Shown: positions 9,290 through 20,200, numbered from the stretch's first letter. The stretch: 64,000 nt of DNA from Rhizobiales bacterium 65-9 (GCA_001899525.1 MKVY01000027.1:220339-284338), one strand, 5' to 3'. Translations and numbers: made by a program. Notes: generated by a model from the sequence alone, not told the origin.

Positions 9290-10288
9290 ATGGCGGACAT
9301 TTCCAGCATGACAGCCGTTCTTGAGGTTTCCGATCTCGCGGTCACGTTCGGCGCGCGCGAGGGCCTGATCAAAGCCGTCGACGGCGTCAGCTTCTCGGTC
9401 GCGCGCGGCGAGGTGCTCGGCCTCGTCGGCGAGTCGGGCTCCGGCAAATCGGTGACCAGCCTCGCCGTCATGGGGCTGATCGATCCACCCGGACGCATCG
9501 CGCGGGGGTCGATCAAGTTCGAGGGCCAGGAGCTTGTCGGCTTGCCGGAGGAGGATTTCCGCCGGCTGCGCGGCCGGCGCATGGCGATGATCTTCCAGGA
9601 TCCGATGTCGACGCTCAATCCGGTGCTGCGCATCGACACGCAGATGATCGAGACGATTCTCGCGCATGAGAAAGTGAGCGAGAAAGCCGCGCGCGCGCGG
9701 TCCCGCGACGCGCTCGCGAAAGTCGGCATTCCCTCTCCGGAGGAAAGGCTTGTCGCCTATCCGCACCAGTTCTCCGGCGGCATGCGCCAGCGCGTCGCGA
9801 TCGCCATCGCCCTGCTGCACGGACCGTCGCTGATCATGGCGGACGAGCCGACCACCGCGCTCGACGTGACGATCCAGGCGCAGATTCTCGCCGAAGTGCA
9901 GAAACTCGCGGAGGAGACGGGCACGGCGCTGGTGTGGGTCACGCATGACCTCTCCGTCGTGGCCTCGCTCGCCGACCGCGTGGCGGTGATGTACGCCGGG
10001 CGCATCGTCGAGGAAGGGCCGGTGGCGGACGTGCTGACGCAGCCGCTGCATCCTTACACGGACGGGCTGATCGGCTCGGTGCCCAGCCGCAACCGGCGCG
10101 GCGTTCCGCTCGCGCAGATTCCCGGCATGACGCCATCGCTCGCGCGCCTGCCGGCGGGCTGCGCGTTCCGGCCGCGCTGCCCGCGTTCGACCGACATCTG
10201 CGCGACCGCGCCCGAGGCCACGGATTATGGCGGTGGGCGCAAAGCGCGCTGCTTCCACCCGCTCATCGACCTCGAGACCGCAGCATGA
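9290..10288 (+). CDS. Peptide ABC transporter ATP-binding protein, DppD/OppD type
   Basis: This is a nucleotide-binding subunit of about 332 residues. It shows Walker A GESGSGKS, the ABC signature FSGGMRQR, Walker B LIMADEP and the C-terminal oligopeptide/dipeptide extension with the Cys cluster [14 protein letters not shown], typical of the OppD family, where it can bind an iron-sulfur cluster. I place the start at ATG 9290; another ATG at 9308 is equally near the conserved beginning, and the TTG further upstream is unlikely. Its stop overlaps the next start by four bases. Confidence 0.92.
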   Translation: MADISSMTAVLEVSDLAVTFGAREGLIKAVDGVSFSVARGEVLGLVGESGSGKSVTSLAVMGLIDPPGRIARGSIKFEGQELVGLPEEDFRRLRGRRMAMIFQDPMSTLNPVLRIDTQMIETILAHEKVSEKAARARSRDALAKVGIPSPEERLVAYPHQFSGGMRQRVAIAIALLHGPSLIMADEPTTALDVTIQAQILAEVQKLAEETGTALVWVTHDLSVVASLADRVAVMYAGRIVEEGPVADVLTQPLHPYTDGLIGSVPSRNRRGVPLAQIPGMTPSLARLPAGCAFRPRCPRSTDICATAPEATDYGGGRKARCFHPLIDLETAA

Positions 10289-11292
10289 GCGCACCGATCC
10301 TTTCGCTCGCCGGCGTGTCGAAGCGGTTCGTGACGCCGCTCGACGCCGCCGAAAAGTTCGCCAACATGCTTGGCGCGCGACGCGAGGCGCAGATCGTGCG
10401 CGCTGTCGACGGCGTCGACCTCACAATCGCGCAGGGCGAGGTGGTCGGCCTCGTCGGCGAATCCGGGTGCGGGAAATCCACGCTCGGCCGCATGGTCGCC
10501 GGCATCATGACCCCGTCCGACGGCGTCATCGCATTCAAGGGCGACGATGTCGCGAGGATGAACGCCAGCGACAGGCGCAAGGCCGATCTCGCCGTGCAGA
10601 TGGTGTTTCAGGACCCGATGGCGTCGCTCAATCCGCGCATGCGCGTGGTCGAGATCATCGGCGAGGCGCCGGTGGCGCACGGCATGGTCGCGGCCAAGGA
10701 CATGGAGTCGTTCGTCGCCGAGATGTTCCGCCGCGTCGGACTGGATGCGACCGCGATGCGGCGCTATCCGCACCAGTTCTCGGGCGGCCAGCGCGCGCGC
10801 ATCGGCATCGCGCGCGCGCTCGCGGTCAACCCGACGGTTCTGGTGTGCGATGAAGCGACGGCTGCACTCGACGTGTCGATCCAGGCGCAGGTCATCAATC
10901 TTTTCGTCAAGCTGCGCGAGGAGTTCGGCCTCACCTATCTGTTCGTCAGCCATGATCTCGGCGTCGTCGCCCATGTCTCGGATCGCGTGGCGGTGATGTA
11001 TCTCGGACGGATCGTGGAGCTCGGCCCGACAGAGGAGCTGTTCACCGCCCCCAACCATCCCTACACGCAGGCGCTGCTCGCCGAGGTGCCGCGGCTCGAC
11101 CCGAAGAAGCGGCGCTTCACGACGCTGAAGGGAGAAATCCCCTCGCCTCTCCACCCGCCGCCCGGATGCCATTTCCATCCGCGCTGCCCGCACGCTTTCG
11201 CACGCTGCAAGACAGAGCGCCCGGCGCTCAAGGAGATCGCGCCCGGACGCTTCAGCGCCTGCCACCTCAACGACGGGCGCCAGGCGGCGTAG
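10285..11292 (+). CDS. Peptide ABC transporter ATP-binding protein, DppF/OppF type
   Basis: The second ATPase subunit has 335 residues with Walker [10 protein letters not shown], signature FSGGQRAR, Walker [13 protein letters not shown], and the C-terminal Cys-containing tail [12 protein letters not shown]. It closes the five-gene importer operon. This locus holds the only peptide-ABC ATPase genes in the window, although two further peptide importers lacking ATPases are present, so these two subunits might also serve those complexes. Confidence 0.93.
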   Translation: MSAPILSLAGVSKRFVTPLDAAEKFANMLGARREAQIVRAVDGVDLTIAQGEVVGLVGESGCGKSTLGRMVAGIMTPSDGVIAFKGDDVARMNASDRRKADLAVQMVFQDPMASLNPRMRVVEIIGEAPVAHGMVAAKDMESFVAEMFRRVGLDATAMRRYPHQFSGGQRARIGIARALAVNPTVLVCDEATAALDVSIQAQVINLFVKLREEFGLTYLFVSHDLGVVAHVSDRVAVMYLGRIVELGPTEELFTAPNHPYTQALLAEVPRLDPKKRRFTTLKGEIPSPLHPPPGCHFHPRCPHAFARCKTERPALKEIAPGRFSACHLNDGRQAA

Positions 11293-11364
11293 AGCGCGCT
11301 GCCGCTGCAAGAAACAGCAGCCTCCCTTGAGCTATTCTTGCCGCACGATGCGCTATGGCGTCAC

Positions 11365-11408
11365 GCAATTCCGGACGCAAAACCGCTAAGCGCTCCCGCC
11401 GGAATTGC
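11365..11408. repeat. Intergenic inverted repeat, candidate interspersed element
   Basis: GCAATTCCGG (11365-11374) and CCGGAATTGC (11399-11408) are perfect 10-bp arms around a 24-base centre. The element lies between the convergent importer operon and the hyi gene. It has no T tract. It may act as a transcript-end hairpin, or be a copy of a dispersed Hyphomicrobiales-type palindrome; only a genome search would tell. Confidence 0.6.
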
Positions 11409-11419
11409 TCCGCCGATCC

Positions 11420-12190
11420 TCAGACGAGGGTCTTCATCCAGCCGAGCCCGTCGAGCGTCCCGCCGCGCGGGCGATATTCGCAGCCGACGAACCCGGAATA
11501 GCCGACGCGGTCGAGTTCGGCGAAAAGATAACGGTAATTCAATTCGCCATCGTCCGGCTCGTTGCGTTCGGGAACCGACGCGATCTGCACATGGCCGATG
11601 ATCGGCGCCGCCGCGCGCAGGCGCATGGCCACGTCGCCATGCATGATCTGGCAATGGTAGAGATCAAACTGGAGCTTGAGGCTGGGCGACGCCAGCGACG
11701 CGATGATCTCCTCGGCCTGGCGAAAATCATTCAGGAAATAGCCGGGATTGTCGCGCGCGTTCAGCGGTTCGATGACGATGTCGATCCCCGCCGGCGCGAA
11801 CAGCGCGACCGCCTCGCGCAGCGCGTCGCGAAACGCGGCGTCGGCCGCGGCGGAATCGGCGGGCGCGCGGCCGGCCATCAGATGCGTGCGCTTCACGCCG
11901 AGCGCCTGCGCGTAGACAAGCGCGCGCTCGAGGCCGGCGCGGAACTCCTCGCGCCGTTCCGGAAAGACCGCGACGCCGCGCTCGCCCTTGGCGAAATCGC
12001 CGGGCGGATGATTGAAGAGGGCGACCGTCAGCCCGTTCCGCTCGACGCGCGCGGCGATCTGCTCCGGCGGAAAATCATACGGAAAGAGAAACTCCACGGC
12101 CTCGAAACCGGCGTCCGCCGCCGCCGCGAAGCGGTCGAGGAACTCCCATTCGTTGAACATCATCGTCAGGTTCGCGGCGAAACGCGGCAT
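11420..12190 (-). CDS. hyi: Hydroxypyruvate isomerase (xylose isomerase-like TIM barrel)
   Basis: Hyi interconverts hydroxypyruvate and tartronate semialdehyde in glyoxylate/glycerate metabolism. The 256-residue product starts with the family signature MPRFAANLTMMF and carries the conserved GFEAVEFLFPYDFP and metal-site stretch VIEPLNARDNPGYFL. I prefer ATG at 12190 over TTG at 12199 because GAGGG lies 9 bases before the ATG. It is divergent from pyruvate kinase, which fits a link to phosphoglycerate/PEP metabolism. No glyoxylate carboligase or tartronate semialdehyde reductase is next to it. A related isomerase such as OtnI is an alternative. Confidence 0.87.
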   Translation of the reverse strand: MPRFAANLTMMFNEWEFLDRFAAAADAGFEAVEFLFPYDFPPEQIAARVERNGLTVALFNHPPGDFAKGERGVAVFPERREEFRAGLERALVYAQALGVKRTHLMAGRAPADSAAADAAFRDALREAVALFAPAGIDIVIEPLNARDNPGYFLNDFRQAEEIIASLASPSLKLQFDLYHCQIMHGDVAMRLRAAAPIIGHVQIASVPERNEPDDGELNYRYLFAELDRVGYSGFVGCEYRPRGGTLDGLGWMKTLV

Positions 12191-12357
12191 GGAAAGCAAC
12201 CCTCGTTTGGGACGACGTATCGACCATGATTTCCCGCAGAGCGCCAGAGCGGAGCCTTGAGCCTCGCCATGCGCCGAACTGCGGCCATGCTCATTTCGGG
12301 CTTGGTCTTTCGCAGGGAGCGACTAAAGTCCGTCATGTAAATGCGCGACAGACCGTT

Positions 12358-13779
12358 ATGAGACGCCTGAGACGAATCAAGATCATCGCGACGCTGGGGC
12401 CGAAAACGCTGAATCCGGCGTCGCTGCGCCAGCTCATCGAGGCGGGCGTCGACGTCTTCCGCCTCAACATGAGCCATGGCGGCCGCGACGCGATTCGCGA
12501 CCGGGTCGCGATGATCCGCGCCATCGAGCGCGATCTCGACCGGCCGATCGGCATCCTCGCGGACCTTCAGGGGCCGAAATTGCGGGTCGCGAGCTTCGCC
12601 GGCGGAAAGGTCGAGCTTGCGAAGGGGGCGACCTTCACGCTGGACTCCAACCCCGCGCCGGGCGACGCGAAGCGCGTTCACCTGCCGCACCCGGAAATCC
12701 TCTCCTCGCTTGAACCCGGCCATCGCGTCCTTCTCGACGACGGCAAGCTGGCGATGACCGTCGTGAAAGCGACGCCGAAAAAAACGACGCTCAGGGTCGA
12801 TATCGGCGGCGCGCTGTCGGACCGGAAGGGCGTCAGCCTGCCCGACACGATCATTCCCGTGTCGGCGATGACGGAGAAGGATCGCGGCGACCTCGACGCC
12901 GCTCTTGAGGCCGGGGTCGACTGGATCGCGGTGTCCTTCGTGCAGCGCCCCGACGATCTCGCCGAGGTGCGGAAAGTCGCGCGCGGGCGCGCTCTGGTGA
13001 TGGCGAAGATCGAGAAGCCGCAGGCGATCGCGCGGCTCGACGAGATCATGGAGGCGTCCGACGCGCTCATGGTCGCGCGCGGCGATCTCGGCGTCGAGAT
13101 GCCGATGGAGAAAGTGCCCGGCCTGCAGAAGCGCATCACGCGCGAAGCGCGCCGCCTCGGAAAGCCCGTCGTCATCGCGACGCAGATGCTCGAATCGATG
13201 ATCACCAGCCCGGTGCCGACCCGCGCCGAAACGTCCGACGTCGCGACGGCGGTGTTCGAAGGCGCCGACGCGGTCATGCTGTCGGCGGAAAGCGCCGTCG
13301 GCCAATACCCGATCGAGGCGGTGGCGATGATGAACCGCATCGCCAACGAGGTGGAAAGCGACCCGCTGTTCCGCGCCATCATCGACAACCAGCGCGCCGA
13401 CCATGAATCGACCGGCTCGGACGCGATCGCGGCGGCGGCGCGCGCGATCGCCGACACGCTCGACCTGAAAGCGATCATCGCGCTCACCGCCTCCGGGTCG
13501 ACGGGCCTGCGCGTCGCGCGCGAGCGCTCGCAATCGCCGGTCATCGCCCTGACGCCGTCGATCGATACGGCGCGGCGCCTCGCCCTCGCCTGGGGGGTTC
13601 ACGCGGTCACCACCGAGGATTTCACCGACCAGGAAGAGATGGTGACGCGGGCCTGCGCCATCGCGACCCATGAGGGATTCGCGTCGCCGGGCGACAGGAT
13701 CATGATCGTCGCGGGCGTTCCGTTCGGATCGCAGGGCGCCACCAACATGGTGCGCATCGCTTTCATTCCCAAGCACTGA
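12358..13779 (+). CDS. pyk: Pyruvate kinase
   Basis: The enzyme transfers phosphate from PEP to ADP to give pyruvate and ATP, the last step of glycolysis. The 473-residue product has the expected order: an N-terminal barrel beginning RRIKIIATLGP, the K/Mg site NMSHGGRD, the inserted B domain, the catalytic-lysine motif KIEKPQAI, and MVARGDLGVEMP, followed by the C-terminal allosteric domain. I start at ATG 12358, which matches the usual length; an upstream extension in frame is unsupported. Its stop lies 8 bases before an EamA transporter gene. Confidence 0.96.
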   Translation: MRRLRRIKIIATLGPKTLNPASLRQLIEAGVDVFRLNMSHGGRDAIRDRVAMIRAIERDLDRPIGILADLQGPKLRVASFAGGKVELAKGATFTLDSNPAPGDAKRVHLPHPEILSSLEPGHRVLLDDGKLAMTVVKATPKKTTLRVDIGGALSDRKGVSLPDTIIPVSAMTEKDRGDLDAALEAGVDWIAVSFVQRPDDLAEVRKVARGRALVMAKIEKPQAIARLDEIMEASDALMVARGDLGVEMPMEKVPGLQKRITREARRLGKPVVIATQMLESMITSPVPTRAETSDVATAVFEGADAVMLSAESAVGQYPIEAVAMMNRIANEVESDPLFRAIIDNQRADHESTGSDAIAAAARAIADTLDLKAIIALTASGSTGLRVARERSQSPVIALTPSIDTARRLALAWGVHAVTTEDFTDQEEMVTRACAIATHEGFASPGDRIMIVAGVPFGSQGATNMVRIAFIPKH

Positions 13780-13787
13780 CAGCAGCG

Positions 13788-14681
13788 ATGCAAAGACGCG
13801 AGCAAGTGGACGCGCGCGCGGCCGCGCTCCTGACGCTGATGTGCGCGGTGTGGGCGGCCGGCCAGGTCGCGACCAAAATCGGCCTCGCCGGCATTTCCCC
13901 CAACTGGCAGGCCGGCCTGCGCTCGGCGGGCTCGGCGCTGCTGGTCATCGCCTGGGCCCGCTATCGCGGCGCGCCGCTGTTCCGCCGCGACGGCACGGCG
14001 CCCGCCGGCGTCCTGTGCGGCGCACTGTTCTCGCTCGAATTCGCGCTCCTCTTCGTCGGGCTGGAGTACACGACGGCGGCGCGCGGCGTGATCTTTCTCT
14101 ACACCGCGCCCTTCTTTGTCGCGATCGGCGCGCATCTGCTCATCCCCGGCGACCGCTTGACCAGACCCAAGGTCGCGGGCCTCTCCTGCGCTTTCTGCGG
14201 CGTTCTGCTGGCGGTCTGGAGTGGGCTCGCGCTGCCCTCGCGCGAGGAGATGCTTGGCGACCTTCTCTGCTTTCTCGCCGCGGCGGCGTGGGCGTCGACG
14301 ACGATCTGCGTCAAAACGACAAAGCTCGCGACGACCAGCCCTGAGAAAACGCTGCTCTACCAGCTCGGCGTCGCCGCGATCGCGCTTCCTGTTCTTGGCA
14401 TGCTGTTCGGCGAGCGCGGCGTGTTCGATCCCACGGCGCCGGTGATCGCCGCCTTCCTGTTCCAGATGATCTTCGTGACGTTCGCCACGTTTCTCGCCTG
14501 GTTCTGGCTGATCTCGATCTATCCGGCGACGCGCCTCTCAGCCTTCACCTTCCTGACGCCGGTGATCGGCGTGATCCTCGGCCATATCATGCTCGGCGAA
14601 CAGGTGACCGTGCTGATGGGGCTGTCGCTCGCGCTCATCGCCGCCGGCATCTTCCTGGTGAACAGACCGGCGGCGGCGTGA
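13788..14681 (+). CDS. EamA/RhaT-family (DMT superfamily) membrane transporter
   Basis: The 297-residue protein has about ten hydrophobic segments arranged as two EamA repeats (roughly residues 10-140 and 155-290). Conserved features are the GL(E)Y-type loop after helix three (LLFVGLEYTTAA) and the second-repeat helix end LTPVIGVILGHIMLGE. Members export or import amino acids, nucleotides, sugars or other metabolites; specificity cannot be read from sequence. The 8-base gap behind pyk suggests co-transcription. Confidence 0.85.
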   Translation: MQRREQVDARAAALLTLMCAVWAAGQVATKIGLAGISPNWQAGLRSAGSALLVIAWARYRGAPLFRRDGTAPAGVLCGALFSLEFALLFVGLEYTTAARGVIFLYTAPFFVAIGAHLLIPGDRLTRPKVAGLSCAFCGVLLAVWSGLALPSREEMLGDLLCFLAAAAWASTTICVKTTKLATTSPEKTLLYQLGVAAIALPVLGMLFGERGVFDPTAPVIAAFLFQMIFVTFATFLAWFWLISIYPATRLSAFTFLTPVIGVILGHIMLGEQVTVLMGLSLALIAAGIFLVNRPAAA

Positions 14682-14685
14682 GAGG

Positions 14686-14934
14686 TCACATTTTTCCGCG
14701 GTTCTGAATACAGTCAGCGATCTGCGCGGAACGCACCTTCGTGTTCAACGAACCGGCTGGAAATTTCGCCTCGGACTGCCTGCGGCAGGACGCGAAATAG
14801 GGGCTGGAGCTATCCGCCTGAACGCCGCCGCCGCCAGTGCGGTCGGCTCCGCCTCCGCTGGGGCCGGCGCCCCTCGCATAGACCGACGGAGACAGGCAAA
14901 CCGCAAAAAGAACGCTGATCATCAAAGCGCGCAT
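14686..14934 (-). CDS. Small secreted protein of unknown function
   Basis: The 82-residue product has a clear signal peptide with likely cleavage after SVYA at residue 20, leaving a Gly-rich linker (about 21-40) and a compact C-terminal part with Cys50 and Cys75 that could pair in a disulfide. I start at ATG 14934 because GGAG lies 6 bases upstream. It follows pbpC on the same strand after 66 bases, with its own -10-like TATAAT in between. I recognise no family. Its place after the alpha-2-macroglobulin and PBP1C genes hints at an envelope role, without proof. Confidence 0.65.
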   Translation of the reverse strand: MRALMISVLFAVCLSPSVYARGAGPSGGGADRTGGGGVQADSSSPYFASCRRQSEAKFPAGSLNTKVRSAQIADCIQNRGKM

Positions 14935-14972
14935 GAAAATCTCCAAAAATATCGTCATCAATATCACGGGAG

Positions 14973-14978
14973 ATTATA
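14973..14978 (-). promoter_or_regulatory. Candidate -10 box for the small secreted protein gene
   Basis: On the minus strand TATAAT occurs 38 bases before the ATG at 14934, in an AT-rich pocket of an otherwise GC-rich region. The matching -35 is poor (AACTTG at a 17-bp spacing), so this is a tentative promoter. Confidence 0.4.
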
Positions 14979-15000
14979 CGCCGTCGCCGGCCGCGCAAGT

Positions 15001-17211
15001 TCAGTCCAACCTGATCCTCACGCTGGCGGTCGCGCCGTGGGCGTCGACGATCGATAACTGCGCGAAGCCCGCGCCGTCCGGCTTCCATGTGGCCTGCCGG
15101 CGCACAGCCTGCTCGGCCACGGGCTTGCCGTTGACCAGCCATGTGAAGGGCGGGGCGCCGCCGCTCGCCTTCATCACCAGCGGCTCGCCCGCATCCACGC
15201 CGCGCGCGAAACCGAGATCGATGCGCGACTCGTCGAGCGGATAGGCGATGCGCAGCGGAATGGCGGCCACCGCGCCCGCCGTTCTCGGCGCGTCCTTCTT
15301 CAGATTGCGCAGCGGCGGCGGCAGCGAGGCGTTCGTCGCGATGATGGCGTCGCCGGGCGGCGGCGGAAAATCGGAATCGATTCCAGCGCGGGCGAAAGCG
15401 TCGAACAGAATCGGCGCCGCGATCTGCCGCGCGACCAGCCCCGGGACCGCCGCGCCATCGGGACGGCCGACCCAGACAGCGATCGTCATGTTGCGGTCGT
15501 AGCCGACCGCCCAGGCGTCGCGATAGCCGTAGGAGGTGCCTGTCTTGAAAGCGAGACGGCCATGCGGCGCGTTGGTCGGCGGCGGCGCGCCGCGCAGCAC
15601 GTCGCCGACATACCAGCTTGCGACGCGGCTCGTCAGCCGTCGCGGCGGCGTTGATTTCACATCATCGGCATCGGCGCGCCAGATCAGGGGAACGGTGTCG
15701 CCGCCGCGCGCAAGCCCTGCATAAAGCTTTGCCAGATCGGCGAGACGGATTCCCAATCCGCCGAGGCCGATGGCGAGCCCGATATTGGAATCCTTCGGCA
15801 GCACGATGTCCGCGCCGGCGCCGCGCAGCCGCGTGAGCAGATTGGCGGGGCCGACCTCGGCGAGGAGTTCGACCGCCGGGACATTGAGCGAATTCTGCAG
15901 CGCCTTCCGCGCCGTGACGTTGCCCTGATAGGTCTGGTCGAAATTCTCCGGCGCATAGGCGCCGAAGCGCGACGGCCTGTCCTCCAGCATCGTTTCCGGA
16001 TGCGCGACGCCGTTCTCGAAGGCGAGCGCGTAGATGAAGGGCTTCAGCGCCGAGCCCGGCGAGCGAACCGCAAACGCGAGATCGACGCCGCCGGCGCGCT
16101 CGCCGGCGAGATACTGGCCGCCGCCGACATGGGCGCGCACCTCGCCGCTGGCGTGATCCACGGCGATGACGGCGCCGCCGAGCTTCGGCCCGATCTTCTC
16201 GACGCGCTCGCGCACAAGCTGCTCAAGCGAGGCCTGCAAACGCCCGTCGATCGTGAGCTTGATGACCGAGGCGCGCGGCGTGCGCCGCAGCGCCGCCTCG
16301 GCAGCGTGCGCGGCGAGCATGGGAAACGCGCGGCGCGCATGCGGAACGGATTCCGTTTTCGCGCGCTCGGCCTCGGCGACAGTGATCACGCCCCATTCGG
16401 CGGCGCGATCGAGCACGCGGTCGCGCGCGCGCTGCGCCGTCGGCGCGAAACGATCGGGCCGCCGCGTCTCCGGCGATTGCGGAAGCGCAACCAGCAAGGC
16501 GGCTTCGCCAAAGGACAGGCGCCGCGGCTCCTTGCCGAAATAAGCGAGCGAGGCCGCGCGCAATCCCTCGATATTGCCGCCATAGGGCGCGAGCGCGAGA
16601 TAGAGGTCGAGAATCTGCTCTTTCGTGAAAGCCCGCTCAAGCTGCCAGGCGCGCGCCATCTGGCGCAGCTTGGCCGACACGCCGCGCTCCTCGCGCGGCT
16701 CCAGCAGGCGCGCGACCTGCATCGTCAATGTCGATCCGCCCGAAACAATGCGTCCCTGCGACGCGAACTGAAGAGCCGCGCGCGCGAGCGATTTCAGATC
16801 GACGCCGCGATGCCGCTCGAAACGGCGATCCTCATAGGCCATGAGGATTTTCAGATAGCGCGGATCCACCTCCTGCGCCTGGACCGGAATGCGCCAGCGC
16901 CCGTCGCGCGTGGTGAAGGGCCGCAGCAGCCTGCCGTCGCGATCGACCACGATGGGCGAGCGTTCGCGCGCCATCGAGACGTCGAGCGGTCCGAGCGACT
17001 GGACAAAACAATAAAGCCCCACGCCAGCCGCGACGGAGGACACAAACGATGCGGCAAGCGCCGCAACGATGAAGCGGCGCGCCTTCGATGTTTTCCGCCC
17101 CTCGCCCCGCGCGCTTCGCTCACGCTCGCCGCGCTTTCCGCCTCCGCGCATATGCGCGGAAAAGAGGGGCGGCGCGTCAGCGCCCGAGGAATAAGGAGCT
17201 TGCGACTCCAT
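15001..17211 (-). CDS. pbpC: Penicillin-binding protein 1C
   Basis: PBP1C is a bifunctional class A enzyme anchored in the inner membrane. This 736-residue protein has a basic cytoplasmic tail, one transmembrane helix near 49-72, and a transglycosylase domain with the catalytic glutamate in YEDRRFERHRG (about 128) and the STLTMQVAR motif. The transpeptidase domain has SALK (Ser about 387), SLN and KTGTSYGYRDAW. A C-terminal PBP1C-specific beta-domain (BiPBP_C) covers about the last 90 residues. The ATG at 17211 is preferred over GTG at 17214. It lies 15 bases after the alpha-2-macroglobulin gene, the well-known bacterial pairing. Confidence 0.95.
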   Translation of the reverse strand: MESQAPYSSGADAPPLFSAHMRGGGKRGERERSARGEGRKTSKARRFIVAALAASFVSSVAAGVGLYCFVQSLGPLDVSMARERSPIVVDRDGRLLRPFTTRDGRWRIPVQAQEVDPRYLKILMAYEDRRFERHRGVDLKSLARAALQFASQGRIVSGGSTLTMQVARLLEPREERGVSAKLRQMARAWQLERAFTKEQILDLYLALAPYGGNIEGLRAASLAYFGKEPRRLSFGEAALLVALPQSPETRRPDRFAPTAQRARDRVLDRAAEWGVITVAEAERAKTESVPHARRAFPMLAAHAAEAALRRTPRASVIKLTIDGRLQASLEQLVRERVEKIGPKLGGAVIAVDHASGEVRAHVGGGQYLAGERAGGVDLAFAVRSPGSALKPFIYALAFENGVAHPETMLEDRPSRFGAYAPENFDQTYQGNVTARKALQNSLNVPAVELLAEVGPANLLTRLRGAGADIVLPKDSNIGLAIGLGGLGIRLADLAKLYAGLARGGDTVPLIWRADADDVKSTPPRRLTSRVASWYVGDVLRGAPPPTNAPHGRLAFKTGTSYGYRDAWAVGYDRNMTIAVWVGRPDGAAVPGLVARQIAAPILFDAFARAGIDSDFPPPPGDAIIATNASLPPPLRNLKKDAPRTAGAVAAIPLRIAYPLDESRIDLGFARGVDAGEPLVMKASGGAPPFTWLVNGKPVAEQAVRRQATWKPDGAGFAQLSIVDAHGATASVRIRLD

Positions 17212-17226
17212 CACTCGTCTCGATCG

Positions 17227-20200
17227 CTACCGCGCCGGCGTGATCTCGACCGTTCCGAACGCGGTGCGGCCGAAGCGATCGGGACGATACATGTCCTCCG
17301 CGAGAGCCGGCGGATGCACATAGCGTCCCGGCGACACCGCGCGCACCACATAGGCCACGGTGAAGCTGTTCTGCTGGCTCGGATAGCGATCGAACGCCGC
17401 GACGAAGCGATCGTCGCGATATTCCGCGTTCGACGGCTCGATCGTGCGCTTGAGCCAGTTCAGCCCGCTGATCTGGCCTGAATCGACCAGCTTCGGATTG
17501 TCGATCTCGAAGCCGGCCGGAAGCATGTCGACCAGCAGCAGCCGCGCGAACACCGAGCGCGCCTCCGTCACCCTGAGCACGACCACGAAGCGATCGTTCT
17601 GCCGCACCGGCTGCGACAGATCGACGGACGTCCCATCCTGCCTGTAATAGCTGCGCTCGACGGTGTAGCCCTGACGCATCGCCGGTTCGGGCGTGAGCGG
17701 ATTGCCCGACGTGGACACCACCATCTGCGCCGGCGCATTGCCGGTGTTCGCAATGGTGATCGGCTTTGCGTCGAGCGCGAGCCCGCGCCATGTGCGATAG
17801 AGTGCGCCCTTCTGCTCGACGCCATCGACGGAGACGGTCATGGCCTCGGCGTCCTTCGCGAGCGCCTGCGCCGCGAGAATCATCCAGGCCTGCTCCTGCG
17901 TGGATGTGTAGCGCGAGGCGTCGCGCGCTTCCGTCACGGTCGATGAGGCGAGCATGATCTGCGCGCGATCCATGCCGGTTTCGGCGGCGAGCGTCATCAC
18001 GCCGGCGCCGTCGCGCAGTCGCGAGCCGTAATCCTCGCGCGACAGGCCGTTGTCGCGCGAGGCGCGCAGGAGGTCGAGCGCGGACTGGAACGCCTTCTGC
18101 GCCCGCGCGCGGTCGCCAAGCAGCCCAAGCGCGGCGCCGAGCTGCGCGCGCGCGAGGGGCGAACCGAAGTCGGTCAGCTTGGTGTCGACGAGGTAGCGCA
18201 GGTCGCCGATCACCGGCCGGCCGTTGCGGGCGAGGACGTAGATCGCATAAGCGAGATCCTGACCCTTGCCCTTCTCGACATCGGCGTTCGCGACGTAATT
18301 GCGCAGACGATCGAGCGCGAGATCGAAGGCGAGCTGCGGCACGGCGAAATTCCGCTCGCGCGCGCGGGTCAGGAAATCCGAGACGAACGCATCGAGCCAG
18401 ATGTCGTCGCCGCCGACGCTCCACAGGCCGAACGTGCCGTTCGAACTCTGGCGCGCGAGCACGCGGTCGATCGAATCGCGCACGCGCTCATCGGCTTTTT
18501 CGTCGAGCGCCAACTGCTCCTGCGTGGCGAGACGATTGACGTAAAGCAGCGGCAATGCGCGGCTCACGGTCTGCTCCGTGCAGCCATAAGGATAACGGTC
18601 AAGCGCTGTCAGCAACGCCGGCACGTCGAGGGCGCCGTAAGGCGACACGCTCACCGACACAGCGGCCGACGAGGGCAGCAGATCGGCCGTGAGATCGGAG
18701 GAAATCGTCACGCTGGCGCCCGCCGGCAAAGCGCGCACCGTGCGGCGCACGAGGCCGACCGTGCCGGGCGAGACGTTGAGCTTCATCGACTGCGTGAGAT
18801 CGATTCCGCCCGGACCTGTCAGCCGCAGATCGACCGTCGCGGCGCCGACATCGGACGCCGAGATCGGCAGCGTCACCTCCGCCTTCTGGCCGGCCGCCAG
18901 CTTCAACGTGCGGCGGAGCGCGTCCGCCGGCGCGCTGACGGGGCCGCGAATATCGACATCGACGAGATAATCGCCAGCCGGGCCTTCGACATTGTCGAGC
19001 GCGACATGGAAGCGCGACCGATCGCCGACCGACAGGAATCGCGGCAGCGTGCCGAGCAGGACGACGGGATCGCGAATGATCACATCCGTCTGCGCATGGC
19101 CGACCTTGTCCTTCGTCCAGGCGTGGACAGCGACGCGCGCGGTTCCATTGAAGGCCGGAATATCGAAGGTGATTTTCGCCGTTCCGTCCGCGCCGACTTT
19201 CACCACGCCGGAATAACGCACCAGAGGCGCGTCGCGCGGCGGAGAATCCTGGCCCGGCTCCGCCGAGGCGTCGCCGCCGGAGCGGATATTACCGCGCGTT
19301 CCCTGCATGCCGTCGATCAGCAGGCCGTAGATGTCGCGGATCTCCATCGACAATTGCCGCTGGCCGAAGAAATGCTCGAACGGATCGGGCGTCTCGTAGC
19401 GCGTCAGATTGAGGATGCCGAGATCGACGGCCGAGACCGTGACATAAGCCTCCTCGCCCGTCTGCAGGCCGGCGAGCCTGATCGGAATATCGAGCGTTCC
19501 GCGCGGCTTGATGATCGTCTCGGGAGTCGCCTCGACCGTCAGCTTGCGACTCTCCCGGTCCACGGAGAACCAGGCGAGGCCGAGCGCGCGGCCCGGCATG
19601 CGCCTGGCGGCCTGATCGAGCGGACGATGCGCCATCGCGACCACATAGGCGCCGGCGCCCCACTCCGCCTTCGCGTCGAGATCGATCGTCGTTCCATCCG
19701 CCGCGACATCGACGACGCGCCACTCATACACCTTGTCGCCGACGACGCCGATCGTCGCCTTGCCGGAGAATCCGGGACGCAGGGTGAGCTTCATCCTGTC
19801 GCCTGAGCTGTAGGCGTTCTTGTCGAGCGACACGTCAAGCAGATCGGGCGTGTCGGTCTTCGGCTCGCCGGACCAGCCGGCGTAGAACTGCACCGAGGTC
19901 AGCGCCTGGCCGGAGCCGATCTCGAGCCGATACCAGCCCCAGCTCACCTGAGTGGAGATTTTCGCCAGCGCGTTCGCCTCGGCGTCGACCTTGCCGTCCG
20001 CGATGCGGCGCGTGGTCTTCACCGGCTCATAGCCCCAGCGGCCGTCCTTGTTGTACCATTGATAGCTGCGCGTGACGCGATAGAGCGTCCATTGCAGATC
20101 CTTGCGCGCAAGGCGCGCGCCATCGGGACTTGCGAGCGCAACCTCGAACTCCGCGTTTGCGCCGTCGCCGATGCTGACATCGTCGAACAGCTTGCGCACC

